A stretch of DNA of 64,000 nt, taken from NCBI GenBank assembly GCA_039545275.1, contig BCHS01000004.1, forward strand, positions 366,123 through 430,122, given 5' to 3'. Below, piece after piece: positions 43,254 through 54,874 of the stretch. The notes beneath the pieces are model-generated. The model saw only the letters and a list, made by a program, of their open reading frames with translations, did not search any database and was not told the DNA's origin. Positions within the stretch are counted from its first letter, which is position 1; each line of letters opens with the position of its first letter. The stretch is from Pseudomicrostroma phylloplanum (Eukaryota > Basidiomycota > Exobasidiomycetes > Microstromatales). A program made the translations under genes and the position numbers.

Positions 43254-46200
43254 ATGTCGCACTTCGTATCCTCAAAGGGCGATCGAGACTATGAGGAGCT
43301 CACCAATCAGCTCCTGAGGAGAGAGCCAGTGGACTATGACCAGGAAGACACTCAGGACGAGGCACAAGAGGGTTCCGACGGTCAAAAGGAAGATGTCGGC
43401 ACCAGCGATGGTCAAGGCCCTATAATCTCCTCTCGCCCCGCATCTCGTTCGGCTTCCGGCGCAGGGCTCCCCTCTGGCGTGACAGCTCGCAGGCGCATGG
43501 ACCTCAACTCTGACCGCTCTCGCCCGAGCTCGCCCAGCCTACCATCCTCCTCTTCGCCTCTGCGGCCGGGTATTCACAGCCCCCGGAACTCCTCCTACTC
43601 GCGCACAAACAGTCCTGAGCGGAATGAACGGGCACGATCACCCGCCCTGGGGGCGCATCGAACTTCAAGGCCCCACAGCCTCGCCCATAGCATCAATGAA
43701 GAATATCATCGGCCGCCAGGTAGCGAGAGGAAGCTGAGCGACGATCCGGAGACGGTCTCCGATGAGAGCAGCACCAAACGAAGCAGTAGGAGAGTAAGTC
43801 AGAAACTGCAAGACAACGCCATTGCAGACCCCTCTGACAAGCACGCGGGTGGTACGCTGAAGCACCGGCAGTCCAAGAATGTAGCCTTCTCGCAGCAGAG
43901 TCCACAGAAGCGGGCCGTCAGCTCGGCCGATCAGTATCTTGAGGAGGATCAGCAATCCAATTCTGCGTTGAATGGACCGGCGTCAGACCGGCGAATGGCA
44001 GCTCCTACACGGCACCATTCCGAACAGCAAGAGACCCTGAAGAAGCTGGGCACTTGGGATGGGGTCTTCGTACCAGTCTCGCTCAGTATTCTGGGCGTCA
44101 TTCTCTTCCTCAGGTTCGGCTTTGTCCTTGGTCAGACTGGTCTCCTTGGCGCACTGGCCCTTTTGGTGGCATCGTACACAATCGACACCCTGACGTCACT
44201 GTCCATCTCTGCCATCTGTACCAACGGAGTCGTTAGAGCTGGTGGCATCTTCTACCTGGCCTCTCGATCACTCGGCCCTGAGTTTGGAGGCGCTACCGGT
44301 CTGCTCTTCTGGCTTGGTCAGCTCTTGAACGCGAGTCTGAACGCATTGGGTTTCGTCGAAACACTGACTGATGCCTTCGGAGAAAGCAGAAGGGCAGAGT
44401 TCGGCCAAAATGGTCTCCCCGAAGGGCCATGGTGGAGCTTCATCTACGGATCATTCGTTCTGCTGCTCTCTACGGTCATCTGCCTGGTTGGCTCTCGACT
44501 CTTCATCAAGGCTACGATGGTTCTGGCTGTCATTCTGGGCATCTCTATACTGTCGATCCCAATCTCATCGATAATCGTCGCCCCGTTCTCCGACACTGAG
44601 CGCGGCATCTTCTACACTGGCTGGTCAATGGAGACGCTGCAGAGCAACCTCTTCCCTCGCTTCACCAGCGGAGCAGCTGGGTCGGCCAATGATGCCGTCA
44701 AAGAGAGTTGGTCGTCTGTATTCGGCGTCCTCTTTCCGGCTGTGACAGGTGTCTTGGCCGGCGCGAGCATGAGCGGCGATCTACGAAAGCCTAGCAAAAG
44801 CATTCCAAAGGGGACCAACTGGTCCCTTCTGTTCACCTTTTTCATCTACGCTGGAGCTTTCGTAATCTTGGCGGGCACCTGCTCTCGTGCTAGCTTCTAT
44901 CAGGACATTGGTGTGATGGGAGACATCTCGGCCATGCCTTCTCTTATTACCATCGGTGCGCTAGCGAGTATGGCATTCTCTGCGCTGCTGGGAGTGCAAG
45001 CCTGCGGAAAAGTGCTGCAAGCCATTGCCCGTGACCACCTGCTTCCCGTCTTGGACGTCTTTGCTCAGGGTACAGAGATGGCCGACACACCTACATATGG
45101 TATCGTCGCAACCTACGTGTGCTGTCAGATGGTCTTGTTCGTCGACTCAGTGAACCTGATTGCCCAATTGGTGACCATGACCTGTGAGTACCAATGCGGC
45201 GCGATGGCGACGTGCCACAGGACAGACTTTTTGATGCTGCTACCTATGTTTCTACCATTCAGCTCTCTTGTGCTTTGCTGTCCTCAGCTTTGCCTGTCTG
45301 GCTCTGAAAGCCGGCGGAGCTCCCTCTTTCAGGCCATCCTTCCCGTACTTTAACATCTATACAGCAGGCTTTGGAGCTTTAGCCAGTCTATTCGCCATGT
45401 TCTTCACGAACCGAACAGCCGCTTCAGGCTGCATCTTCCTCGCTGTCATCCTCTTCATTGCCATTCACGTCTTCAGTCCGCCGAAGCCTTGGGGAGACGT
45501 CACCCGCAATATTCATTATTGGCTGACGAGGAAGTACCTGCTCAGGCTGGACGAGCGAAAGACCAACCTGAAGCATTGGAGACCCCAAGTTCTGCTGCTG
45601 GCCAACAATCCGCGCACGGAGTGGAACCTGATCATCTTCTGCAACAGTCTCAAGAAAGGCGGCTTGTACATTCTAGGACACTGCATCAAGGGCGAGTTCA
45701 CTGAATGCTTGTCGGAATTGAAGAAGCAACAAATGGCGTGGCTAAAGCTCGTTGACCTCAGTGGTATCAAGTCCTTCGTTGACGTCGTGATAGCCAACGA
45801 CGAGCGCGAAGGAGCGCGTAGCCTGATTCTATCGGCAGGTCTTGGAGGCATGCGGCCCAACATCGTCGTCTTGGGTTTCCCTCGTGAGCTACAGAGACAG
45901 GCTCGCGCCCACACGGGAGTCTCTTCGCCGTTGCCTCCCTCGTCGCACAAGTCGAAGTCTCTCCAAGCCACCAACAGCAGCAGCGGCAGCGACATAACTG
46001 TACGAGGCCCTCATCCTGTGACACCTGCAGGCCGTGCTAGGGACGGTCGCATCGTAGAGCACTTGCCGACAGATACCACTCGCAGAGAAGCCCCAATTAC
46101 CGCGCAAGCATACATAGGCATTATCGAGGATGCCTTGGCGCTCAACAAGGCAGTGGCTATTGCCTATGGCTTCGACATCATGCAGCTCCCCGGCCCCTCT

Positions 46201-47712
46201 GCAAAAGCTCACTACGAGAAGAGTTCCGAGAAACAATACATAGACTTGTGGCCCATTCAGATTGCCTCTCCAGAGTCAGAGCCCGAGCATGCTTGGGACA
46301 CGTACACGATGGTGCTGCAACTGGGTACAATCCTCTCGCTCACTGGCACATGGAAGCAGCATCACCTGCGAGTCTCCGTCTTTGTCGAAGATCCTGCTGA
46401 GATCGAGGAGGAGAGGAAAAGAGTGAGGACGCTCCTCGACAATCTGCGGATCCCAGCATCGCTGCGCATTTTCTGCCTGTCGGATGGAAGTGTGGCATCG
46501 TACGAGGCAATCGTCTATGGTAAATCTCCAGTGTCTCCCCATATCGAGGAAGCCCTCAGGGGTGACCCATGGTGGATGACGCTCAAGGAGCTGAGAAAGG
46601 AAGACGAGCTACGTGCCAAGGCAGCAGCAGCCAAGCGGCGGTCAGAATTGCTGAAAGAGCAACAGCAGCAGGGCATGCCTATCGGTAGTGCAGGCTCCGC
46701 CGCCCCTTCGCCCAGCTCAGACGAGCGCAAGAGAAGGCGCGATCAGAAGATGATGGGCTATAGTCTACCCCCTGAGCATCTTGAGTACTTCCAGCGCAAT
46801 ATCCGTATCGGTCTATCTCACCCGCGAGCCAAAGCGAGGGTAGATGACTCGGACCTCGATGATGATGACTCCGACTCTGATTCGGTGGGATCAGGGCTAA
46901 GCGACGAGCTCCTTCGCCTTGGCGAGGACGAGTTCTTCGGTGCCGGTACGAGTGGGTTTGGCAGGTCCAGGACTCATTCCCCGACGTCTACATCGAGGAC
47001 AAGCGAGAGCGGTACCGCGCAGAGCCGGATGCGGTCCCACTCTACAAGTGGACGAGCTGGAGTAGGTCTGCCCGACGAGCCCGTGAGGAGGCCACTGAAG
47101 AGCGGCAATTCTGCGTCGACTTCGTACGGATCGATGAGCTCCACGCCTGTCGTGAGGCCAGACGGGACCATTGCGAATTACGAGCCAACGGAGTGGACGT
47201 GGGAGTCTGAGTCTTCGCATCGCCGGTCCATGGACAGGACAGAGAGTCAGATGACGGTCCGTCCATCCGTGTCCGACCGGAGCGGTCTGGCTTCCTCCTC
47301 CTCATCCGTCATCTCCGACAGTGGCAGTGATACGCAGAGCTCCACAGAGGACCTGCGTTCAGCCCAGCCTCCACCACGCTCCTACTCGGATGACTCCGCC
47401 AAGCCAAGTCCTCGTCGTCCGCGCCCCTCTTCACGAAGGCGGGACACGGTGCGTCCGACTCTACCGCATCTCACCTTCAACACTCTCCCCAACAAGGCCC
47501 AATTCCTGATCCTCAATGAGCTCTTCCGAGCGCATTCTTCTTCCTCTGCCACTAGCGTCATCCTCACCAGCTTGCCTGCTCCGGAGCCTGGAACTGCACA
47601 GAAGGACGAGGCGGTGAAGCGGTACTTGGGCCAATTGGAGGTGCTCGTGGCGGGAGATGTGCCGCTGCTGGCAATTCATGCGAGGGAGCTGACGTTGAGC
47701 ATGTCGTTGTAG
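43254..47712 (+). CDS. VHC1: Vacuolar cation-chloride cotransporter (SLC12, Vhc1-like)
   Basis: Join 43254-45183, 45263-47712, 1459 aa. The family moves K+ and Cl- together; yeast Vhc1 lies in the vacuolar membrane. A long disordered N-terminus of about 260 residues (Ser/Arg/Asp-rich) is followed by LKKLGTWDGVFVPVSLSILG, the start of TM1, and about 12 membrane segments to NIHYWLTRKYLLRLDERK. The central motif RAGGIFYLASRSLGPEFGGA and SMSGDLRKPSKSIPKGT are typical cotransporter loops. The C-terminal regulatory domain starts HWRPQVLLLANNPRTEWN, ends in LLAIHARELTLSMSL, and has a Ser/Asp-rich insertion in its middle. The single intron (79 nt) falls between TM helices and restores SLLCFAVLSFACL. 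Poly(A) signal candidate at 47862. Confidence 0.92.
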
Positions 47713-47861
47713 TCCTCAGCTACGGAAGTGGTTGCACTTTAGAGGTTCGGCATTGTCAACGTCGTCACATTCACATCACGCTCTTTGGGCAGACGACAGT
47801 CTTGTTCCAATGTGATAATTCTAGATTTGAATGTCTGGTATCGGCGAGAGACTGGTATAAG

Positions 47862-47867
47862 AATAAA
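47862..47867 (+). terminator. AATAAA, possible poly(A) signal of VHC1-like gene
   Basis: Exact AATAAA 150 bp after the VHC1-like stop, between two converging genes. Confidence 0.35.
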
Positions 47868-47936
47868 AGAGTCTAGAAATCAAAGAGGCAAGAAGACGAA
47901 GTAACACTAATGGCGGCCCTCAGCTCCTCGCGTCAT

Positions 47937-50900
47937 CTAAAAGTCGAGCAGAGCAGACTCGTCTGCATTCTCTTCATCGCTGTCCAAACCTGCACGGCCT
48001 CCACCACCCCCCGCCATCTTGAAGAGATGACTCTTCTTACGAGTGCCGGCTCCCGCGCCGGCAGAAAGGGAGGTGGCGCCACTGAGGCTGAGGCTGAAGT
48101 CGTGACTGGCACTCCTGCGGCCACGTGACGAGGAGGAGGAGGTAGTGATGACCTTGGCGCCTCTCCTGGCGGTTGATGCAGGCGCAGCAGGTGCGAGGGA
48201 TGCCTTGGGCGGTGTAGCGCTCAGGAGGGCGCGAGCGGAGGCCTTGTGCTTCAAGGGCGAGCTATTGGCGAAACTCGAGGCAGAGGCACCACTATCGATG
48301 GTGTTTGAGGTTCGCATGCCCATGTCGCCCAAGACGGACTTGGGCCTCTCTCTTGGACTACCAGCCCCACTGCCACCTTCGCTCGCCTCCTTCAGTCTCC
48401 TTATAGTAGGCGTGAGACCCAGACCACTGCCGGTGCCTCTGCTCTTGAGCTGATCCTTGACGGGGCTCTGCGCCTCCTCCTTCAACCTCCCCACCAGCTC
48501 GCTTGTCTCCTTGTGGGCCAAAGCCACCAGCCTCTGGTTCACCTTCTGCAATCTCTCGCACTCCCTCACGCACTCCTCGTTCAACTCCCTCGACTCGCGC
48601 AACTCCTTTTCCAGCTGAGCGATCCGGGGTAGGAATTCCGCCTCGACGTCTTCCCGGACCTTGGGAAGGGGCTGCAAAGCGGTGGCTTCGAGGGCGATTT
48701 CGGCTTCAAGAAGCTGCGACTGCAGCTTGGCGATCAGCTCGTCTTTCTGCTGGGGAGAAGAGGAGGCGCCTTTGGCTTCAAGGGAGGTGATCCTGCGGGT
48801 GGCGGCGTGGAGCTGTTGTCGCAGGGCAGCAGTCGAGATCGTAAAGTCCAGATGCGAAGGGGTGGCGGGCCGATTGATAGGGGCCAAGCTTCCCCGCAAT
48901 CGACCAGTGCGGGCAGGCGCTTCCTCCGCCGTGGTTGCGTCTCCAGCCTCATCGCCGTCATGATCGTCAAAGTCCTCAAGTCCTTCTCCGCGCACAACGC
49001 AGCTGCCTAGCACCTTCAAGCGCTCCTCGACCTGCTCAATGTACTCCTGCGTCGCAGCGCCTCCAACGTCATTGACAGTAGCGTCTGCAGAGCCCCTGGT
49101 TCGATCACGGTCTTGCAATTCCCTCACCAGCCGTCTCAGATCGTCGGCCTCTCTTCTGTACTTGACTAGGAGCGCTTGTGCTTCCCCACTCGACTCGGGC
49201 GCGTCTACTTCATTGAGCTGTGCAGAAAGTTGGACCTTCTTGATACGCTTGGCAAACATGATGGTTGAGAGAGATTCCTCGATGGATGCTGTAGTCTGAT
49301 TCAGCGTGGCTACCACGGCAATCTTGGAGTTTCCACTAAGAGAGTTCTGCAGGATGCGGGTCAACTTCGAGTCTCGGTAGGGTATATGCTGTTGCTGGGC
49401 CATCCCAGAAGACGAAGAAGGCTTTTCGGAGAGTGCGAAAATGACCTTGCCCAGTGTGAGGAGACTCTTGTTGATATTCGCGCCTTCAGCACGACGCTCC
49501 TGTCCTCCCTTCGTAACGTACTTCTCTGAACCTGCCAGATCCACCAGCACCAGCTCAGAGACACGGACCTTCTTGCCCTTGGTTGGAGACGCCGGCCTTG
49601 GCGATCCGTCCTCGTCGACATAGGCGGAAGGACTTGAGTCATCTCTCGCCCAACTCTCGACTACGATTTTGAAGGCAGTGTGGGAGCGACTGGACCGCTC
49701 GTTCCAGTCTGTGGCGTTGACATGCCTGTGCTTCTGACCTTGTTCCAGCAGATCGAAGATTGATGCAGGCGAGGTGACGATGATCTCTGCCAAGGGCGCG
49801 ACAAACGTTCCTTTCGAGGTCGACGAGCGGATCTGGGGAATATTGTTGGGGTCCAGCAGGTCCTTGACCGCCTCATTGTACACCTCAATCCAGCTACATC
49901 GCACTAGCCATTCCCTCTCCCGCTTGGAACTTCGGATGCCCCTGAACAAGTCTTTGACAGCCATCTGGGTGATGCCTTCTGCTCCAGACTTATCGTCGCC
50001 AGAGAGGGTGAACGTCTTCCCTGACGCCGTCTGCCCATAAGCGAAGATGAGTGCGTTGAAGCCCGACAAGACGGATGAGACCAGGGGCCTTGCAAGTGAT
50101 TTGTAGAGACCATCATTTGGAGAGCCCACGTGAACGGCATCGAAATTGTGGTTGCCTAGTCCAGATGACCGACCGTAGGCCAGAGCGGGTTGCAAGGCAA
50201 CGGAAGACGTTAGCGGCGAAGCGACCCATGCTGAAGGCTCATCCGGAGGCAGCGGCCTCAGGCGCAGGTGCACTGTGACAGTATCGGCGTCTTGGGTATG
50301 GTCGCCATCCAGGCCCGAGGAAGAGGAAAAGCTTGCGTCGGCTGACATGTCGGCGCCCACATCGACAGCATGAAGGGACCGTTGGACCGCCCTTTCCATG
50401 GAGATACCAAGTCCTTGCTGAGGATCGCGCTTCACAATGTTGGGTTTGGGCGGTGGTCCCTTGACTGGCTTCTTCCTTGGGGAGATGCCGTCCGTCACCT
50501 TTGCTCTCACCTTGATCGGCGAGGCCGGTCTTGATTGCGGTACGTTGGCGACGGCTGGAGCAGGAGGAGCGGAAGGAGTCATAGGTCTGGCAAATGTAGG
50601 CGTACGAGGCGACGGCGAGGGTTGGGTCTGCACTGGGCGCGTTGTGATGGGTGCGACGAGCTTTGTAGGGGATGAGGGCCGAAGATTGACTGTGGATCGA
50701 CAGAGCCTCAGCGACTTTGGAGGTGCCTCGAGTGAGACCGAGGCCACGGGGGAGAAGAAGGGACCTCTTTCTGCCACTGGACTCGTCGGCGCGCTGGACA
50801 TCACCTCCGCTTTTGCGATGACCAGTCGCGGGTGAGACACGCCTGCATGGCTGCTGCTTGCCTGGGGGTATTGGTCCTGGTAAGAAGGGCTTAGGAAGGC

Positions 50901-51038
50901 TTTGACTCCCTCATCGCTCTTGGGTCTATGAGCAAGTGGGACTCTAGGAGTAGGTCGAAAAGGCTCCTTGTTGGTCATGCGAGGACTGAATGTAGTCGAG
51001 GCATCGAGGGTGCCAGGATGAAGATGAGGCGAGAGCAT
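47937..51038 (-). CDS. Kinesin motor protein, kinesin-7/CENP-E-Kip2-like
   Basis: One exon, 1033 aa. A disordered N-terminal extension of about 250 residues, rich in Ser/Pro/Arg, precedes a full motor domain (about 252-620): P-loop GQTASGKTFTLSG, switch I NERSSRSHTAF, switch II LVDLAGSEKYVTKG, and microtubule-binding loop YRDSKLTRILQNSLSGNSK; neck KRIKKVQLSAQLNEVDAPE. After it come coiled coils (VKYRREADDLRRLVRELQ and LRESRELNEECVRECERLQ). The last 180 residues are Ser/Ala/Gly-rich and basic. N-terminal extension plus internal motor is the layout of kinesin-7 (Tea2/Kip2) motors that move along microtubules in polarised growth. The subfamily is inference from layout. Convergent with the VHC1-like gene. 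Confidence 0.85.
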   Translation of the reverse strand: MLSPHLHPGTLDASTTFSPRMTNKEPFRPTPRVPLAHRPKSDEGVKAFLSPSYQDQYPQASSSHAGVSHPRLVIAKAEVMSSAPTSPVAERGPFFSPVASVSLEAPPKSLRLCRSTVNLRPSSPTKLVAPITTRPVQTQPSPSPRTPTFARPMTPSAPPAPAVANVPQSRPASPIKVRAKVTDGISPRKKPVKGPPPKPNIVKRDPQQGLGISMERAVQRSLHAVDVGADMSADASFSSSSGLDGDHTQDADTVTVHLRLRPLPPDEPSAWVASPLTSSVALQPALAYGRSSGLGNHNFDAVHVGSPNDGLYKSLARPLVSSVLSGFNALIFAYGQTASGKTFTLSGDDKSGAEGITQMAVKDLFRGIRSSKREREWLVRCSWIEVYNEAVKDLLDPNNIPQIRSSTSKGTFVAPLAEIIVTSPASIFDLLEQGQKHRHVNATDWNERSSRSHTAFKIVVESWARDDSSPSAYVDEDGSPRPASPTKGKKVRVSELVLVDLAGSEKYVTKGGQERRAEGANINKSLLTLGKVIFALSEKPSSSSGMAQQQHIPYRDSKLTRILQNSLSGNSKIAVVATLNQTTASIEESLSTIMFAKRIKKVQLSAQLNEVDAPESSGEAQALLVKYRREADDLRRLVRELQDRDRTRGSADATVNDVGGAATQEYIEQVEERLKVLGSCVVRGEGLEDFDDHDGDEAGDATTAEEAPARTGRLRGSLAPINRPATPSHLDFTISTAALRQQLHAATRRITSLEAKGASSSPQQKDELIAKLQSQLLEAEIALEATALQPLPKVREDVEAEFLPRIAQLEKELRESRELNEECVRECERLQKVNQRLVALAHKETSELVGRLKEEAQSPVKDQLKSRGTGSGLGLTPTIRRLKEASEGGSGAGSPRERPKSVLGDMGMRTSNTIDSGASASSFANSSPLKHKASARALLSATPPKASLAPAAPASTARRGAKVITTSSSSSRGRRSASHDFSLSLSGATSLSAGAGAGTRKKSHLFKMAGGGGGRAGLDSDEENADESALLDF

Positions 51039-51463
51039 CGTTGCAGCAGGCGTGCAGCAGGCGAGAGCGTCTGTCGGTAGCTTGGCTGGCTATGAGCTTC
51101 GACACCCAGCCGTGCCCGCTTAACGTGCCTCTATCGTCACTGTGGGGGGTGGGAGTGTACGTCTCTGATGATGGCTAGTGCTGCTGTGTATGCTATGCTT
51201 CCTGATCGCGAATGGCTATGGTGTTGGTTGTGGTGTGTGTGTGGGTGTGACAGAGTGTGCAGCCTTGGCGGGTGTTGGAAGTCTCAATCAACACACCTCA
51301 CTTCCGTCGCCGTGTGGAGATTTTGACACTTGACCCGCGTCGACGCTTCCGTTCCGCTCATACGCCTGCTAGACTCAAGGCGAGCGAACAGACTCAGTTC
51401 GATCCTCCTGCTCGTTGATCGTGTCCATTTCTACCTGGCTGCCGTCAGAAGCATCGTTGGTAG
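51039..51463. promoter_or_regulatory. Divergent promoter interval kinesin/ZNHIT2-like
   Basis: 425 bp between start codons. Contains a GT-rich tract (GGTTGTGGTGTGTGTGTGGG near 51221-51246). No TATA seen. Confidence 0.4.
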
Positions 51464-53560
51464 ATGCCACTTCGGCTGCCACCTCAGTCAAGCATCCACC
51501 CATCTCCTTCGGTCATCAGCGCAGCGCCATCATCGACGCAGCAGCTGCCAAAATGTGCTATATGCCATATTAATTCCTCGCCCTACACATGCCCTACTTG
51601 CAATATCCCCTACTGCTCACTCTCCTGCTTCAGAGACGGGAGGAAACATGCGGGATGTCTTGCAACATTTCAAGGGAAGGCTGAAGACGAGCTGAGAGAG
51701 GCCAGCCGACTGGAGCATGACGCAGAAGCGCCTGCCGAAGAGACGGAGGAAAGAGATGCTCAGCGCAAAGAAGTCCTGGATCTTCTAAGGAGGTATCAGG
51801 CAGAGCAGGATGGTGACGAAGGCGGCGCAGATCTGCAGTCGCTTCTGGAGCTCGCACAGGGGCAAGATAGCGATCATGATAGCGACGACGAGAGTCAAAT
51901 CGGGCGCGACCATGATCATCTCACGGAGGCCAATCTGCCTTCTTCCACTTCAGCATTGCTCGCCATGCTGAACAAGGAGCAGCGAGAGACTTTTTTGACC
52001 GCGGTTGCCGATGAACTGCCACCGAAGCCAGCGAGCAAGGTCACATCACCTGCATCTGCGGACGTCCATGCGTCGCTGCAGAGCAAGGAGCGAGCAAAGA
52101 AGCTGTGGGAGAAGATCGTACAGGATGAGCAGCGCAGGACTGAGGGCGATGAGGGAGCTGCTGCAGGATTCTCCGGGCGGCTCTGGTGGCTCAACAGAGT
52201 CAAGCCGCACGAAGAAGAAGAAGAAGAAGAAATCAGGGGAGACACGACACTGGGAATGACTCCACAGACTCCCGCCTTCGACAGTGAAGTGAAGACTCTG
52301 ATTGCTGCGAGACAGAGCAAGTCAGCGCCACCGCCGGCTGCAGGAGTTGCTTGGAACTGCATTGCTCTCTTGACGGCGTATACCTACACTTTACTGCACC
52401 TGGACATCCCATCCTTCTCATCTCTGCTGTCGGATCCGACCTCGGAGGAGCAAGAGCTCATCGTGCTCTCTCTCAACCTGCTCGCAAGACTTTGCCCATT
52501 CCTCTTCGCTCTGCCCGTGGTCCAGGCGAGCGGCTCCTCTTCTTCTGCCCAACCTACTACATCAACCGACGCGAACCTCCTCCTCGCTGGTCCCTCTTCT
52601 GTCTCTGCATACTTGCTGTCAAGGCTGGGCGACAGAGACCGCTCGGCGAAGCCAGGCCAGCTTCTCCTTGAGCTGTATACAAAGACTGCCAGCTTGTTGG
52701 AGCAGGCACATGTCACTGTTGACCAGTCGAATGGGGCAAGCAAAGCACATGGAGCACTTGCAGATATCTGGCTGCTCATCAGTTGCGCTATGACCCGGTC
52801 CAGCGTTCTCTCGGCACTGGTGTTGCCCTGTGCCGTTGGGAAGGCCACCAAGTCAAGCCAAACGAAGCGCAATCTTCAGCAAGCCAGCCGTAAGCTGATC
52901 TTCTACTCGGCCACATGTGCAACAGCCAGCAACGGTAGTCATGGCACCCTGCTCTCGTCCGTCGAGATACTCGGGACCCCTATTGGGGACGATTCTCAAA
53001 GCGCGCTTTCCTCGCTGAAATCACTGTCGCTGGAGGGGCAAAGCAGCCTCAGACCTCACAAGAGTCAGCGGGAAGCAAAGACGCTGCAAGAGGAGATGGA
53101 GATGCTACGTGGAGAGGTGAATGCTCTCGAAGACGAGGAGAGGTGGTACGCTGCCCAAAGATTGGAGGAGGAGCGGCTGGGCGGTGGAGGAGCAGCAGGT
53201 AGGAGCAACGTGATGGCGGCAACCAATCGAAACATGGAAGCCGCACCCAAGGTCGAGCCGATTGGCTCTGGGACAAGCGCCCCACCGGCACAGGTCACGA
53301 AGAAGCCTGATATCGTGGCGTCTCCTGAGATGCAAGCAGCAACTCAGAAGGTTGAGAATGAACCGAAGGCAAAGAGCTTCGCGGCGAAGCGTCTCGCGAG
53401 GCAGCAGAGGGAGGAGCAGGCTCGCAGGCCAGCTCCGCAGACCGGAGGCGACCCAACGCACGATGCTCTGCGCGACGAAGGTTCTGACGAGGGGAAGCAG
53501 GAGCATTTAGCGAGTGATGGACAACCTAGCTCGAAGCGGATGATCCAGATGCTCGACTAG
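51464..53560 (+). CDS. HIT-type zinc-finger protein, ZNHIT2-like
   Basis: One exon, 698 aa. The N-terminus has a zf-HIT domain at about residues 30-66: CAICHINSSPYTCPTCNIPY followed by CSLSCFRDGRKHAGC, giving the paired C-x2-C...C-x2-C...C-x3-C...H-x3-C ligands. The segment LLAMLNKEQRETFLTAVADE and then a tryptophan pair (GRLWWLNRVKPHEEEEEEE) match ZNHIT2 architecture. A helical middle (WNCIALLTAYTYTLLHLDIPS) is followed by a C-terminal coiled coil (LQEEMEMLRGEVNALEDEER) and a Lys/Arg/Gln tail. In other organisms ZNHIT2 links the R2TP/HSP90 co-chaperone to U5 snRNP (Prp8) assembly. That role is inferred by family. The product is larger than the human protein, mainly through disordered regions. 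Confidence 0.75.
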   Translation: MPLRLPPQSSIHPSPSVISAAPSSTQQLPKCAICHINSSPYTCPTCNIPYCSLSCFRDGRKHAGCLATFQGKAEDELREASRLEHDAEAPAEETEERDAQRKEVLDLLRRYQAEQDGDEGGADLQSLLELAQGQDSDHDSDDESQIGRDHDHLTEANLPSSTSALLAMLNKEQRETFLTAVADELPPKPASKVTSPASADVHASLQSKERAKKLWEKIVQDEQRRTEGDEGAAAGFSGRLWWLNRVKPHEEEEEEEIRGDTTLGMTPQTPAFDSEVKTLIAARQSKSAPPPAAGVAWNCIALLTAYTYTLLHLDIPSFSSLLSDPTSEEQELIVLSLNLLARLCPFLFALPVVQASGSSSSAQPTTSTDANLLLAGPSSVSAYLLSRLGDRDRSAKPGQLLLELYTKTASLLEQAHVTVDQSNGASKAHGALADIWLLISCAMTRSSVLSALVLPCAVGKATKSSQTKRNLQQASRKLIFYSATCATASNGSHGTLLSSVEILGTPIGDDSQSALSSLKSLSLEGQSSLRPHKSQREAKTLQEEMEMLRGEVNALEDEERWYAAQRLEEERLGGGGAAGRSNVMAATNRNMEAAPKVEPIGSGTSAPPAQVTKKPDIVASPEMQAATQKVENEPKAKSFAAKRLARQQREEQARRPAPQTGGDPTHDALRDEGSDEGKQEHLASDGQPSSKRMIQMLD

Positions 53561-54874
53561 AGCTAGTCTTGCCTTGCCGGCGAGTATGCACTTAACAATG
53601 ATACCCATTCAATGGAAATGAAAACTTGACAAGACTTGATAGCGCCACCTTTAGTAGTACGTCTGTCTGCCCTTTCCGAGCCTCTCTCTACTTTCGCCCG
53701 TGCGATGCACCTATCTTTCCCCCCTGCTCGCCCTAGTGCATTCACTTTCACACGCACGCGTCTCTCATTTATCTCAGTTTCGTCTTGACTCTCCCAATCT
53801 CAGATCAAATCAGAGCAAGATGGCGCCACCACATCACATCACATGCCGTGCGCTGCAAGGGGGGCGGAGGAGAAGTTTTCATTTCGGGCAAATGTAGGTT
53901 GTAGAGAGAGGGAGGAAGACGAGACCAACACTTGCCATGCGTTGCCCTGATGTGCCCTGATGTGCCGTGTGGCGGGCGAACGCGTCGATTTCCGCTGTGC
54001 GGTGCGCGATGCACCTAGCAAACAGACGATACGAGTTGGAGTGGGATAGATGGGCGGAAAAGAGGGAGACACGCACATCTCTCCCCAACGTCCCCCCGTC
54101 GCGTCGCTAGAGATGCTCAGGCGCTGATCCAGATCAAATCCAGTCAGCAACGCCCATGGTGGGGGGCGGAGGAAGCACCGTCATTCCTGCCTCGTGGGAA
54201 GAAGAGTGGCGAGAGGCGCGGCACCTCGCGTCGTGTCGTGTCTGGAGGATGAAGATGAGCCGGCAGAGGTGGCTGGTTGTGTGCTGATTGTCTGCCTGGC
54301 CTGCCTGCCTGCCTGCTTCTTCTCGAGTGGCTAGATGGGCTGAGATTGGCGGAGTGGGTTGAGGCTCAGCCGGGCGGATTGGCGATTCAGGGCCTGGGTC
54401 AGGCGCAAGGCAGGCAGGCAGGCATAGGCGGGAGTAGCCCTTACAAGCAAGCGCACCCACTGCCGCCCACGCGACCCGCCGCACACGCGACCCCGCATAC
54501 ACTCACCCACACCCACGCCGCCATTACCGCCTGGCCCAGATTGCGGCTCATTAGCTACAAGGAGCCCCCTTCTCCACTTCTTCCTCCTTCTTCATCTGCA
54601 AAGTCGTCTCGCTCTCACCTTCTCTTCACTCTCACCATTCCCATTTGAGCCAGCCAGAAGTACGCCTCACCTTATCCCACCACCCTCGCACCAGTCGGAT
54701 TTGGTAAAGTCCGTGCGGCGCACACAAGCCTGAGCGTAAACAGCCTCTCGTACAGGGTACGCTGACGAACTCAGGTGGCCAGCACTGCTCTACAATCAGT
54801 TTCACGACCTTCACACACGGCACTATTACCTTTGCGCCCTTTTGCTCGAGTCACCTCAACAACATCAGCCATCG
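53561..54874. other. 1.3-kb intergenic region with inverted CTGC-array repeats
   Basis: Lies between the ZNHIT2-like stop and the start of the next gene. No convincing coding region. It holds a CTGC-type array at 54292-54316 and its inverse complement at 54409-54423, plus a GC-rich block (54430-54530) and a C/T-rich leader before 54875. The promoter of the membrane-protein gene must lie here. Confidence 0.45.
54292..54423. repeat. Inverted repeat of CTGC arrays
   Basis: GCCTGCCTGCCTGCC in the left arm and GGCAGGCAGGCAGGC in the right arm are exact complements, about 95 bp apart, so the two arms could pair as a stem. Confidence 0.7.
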
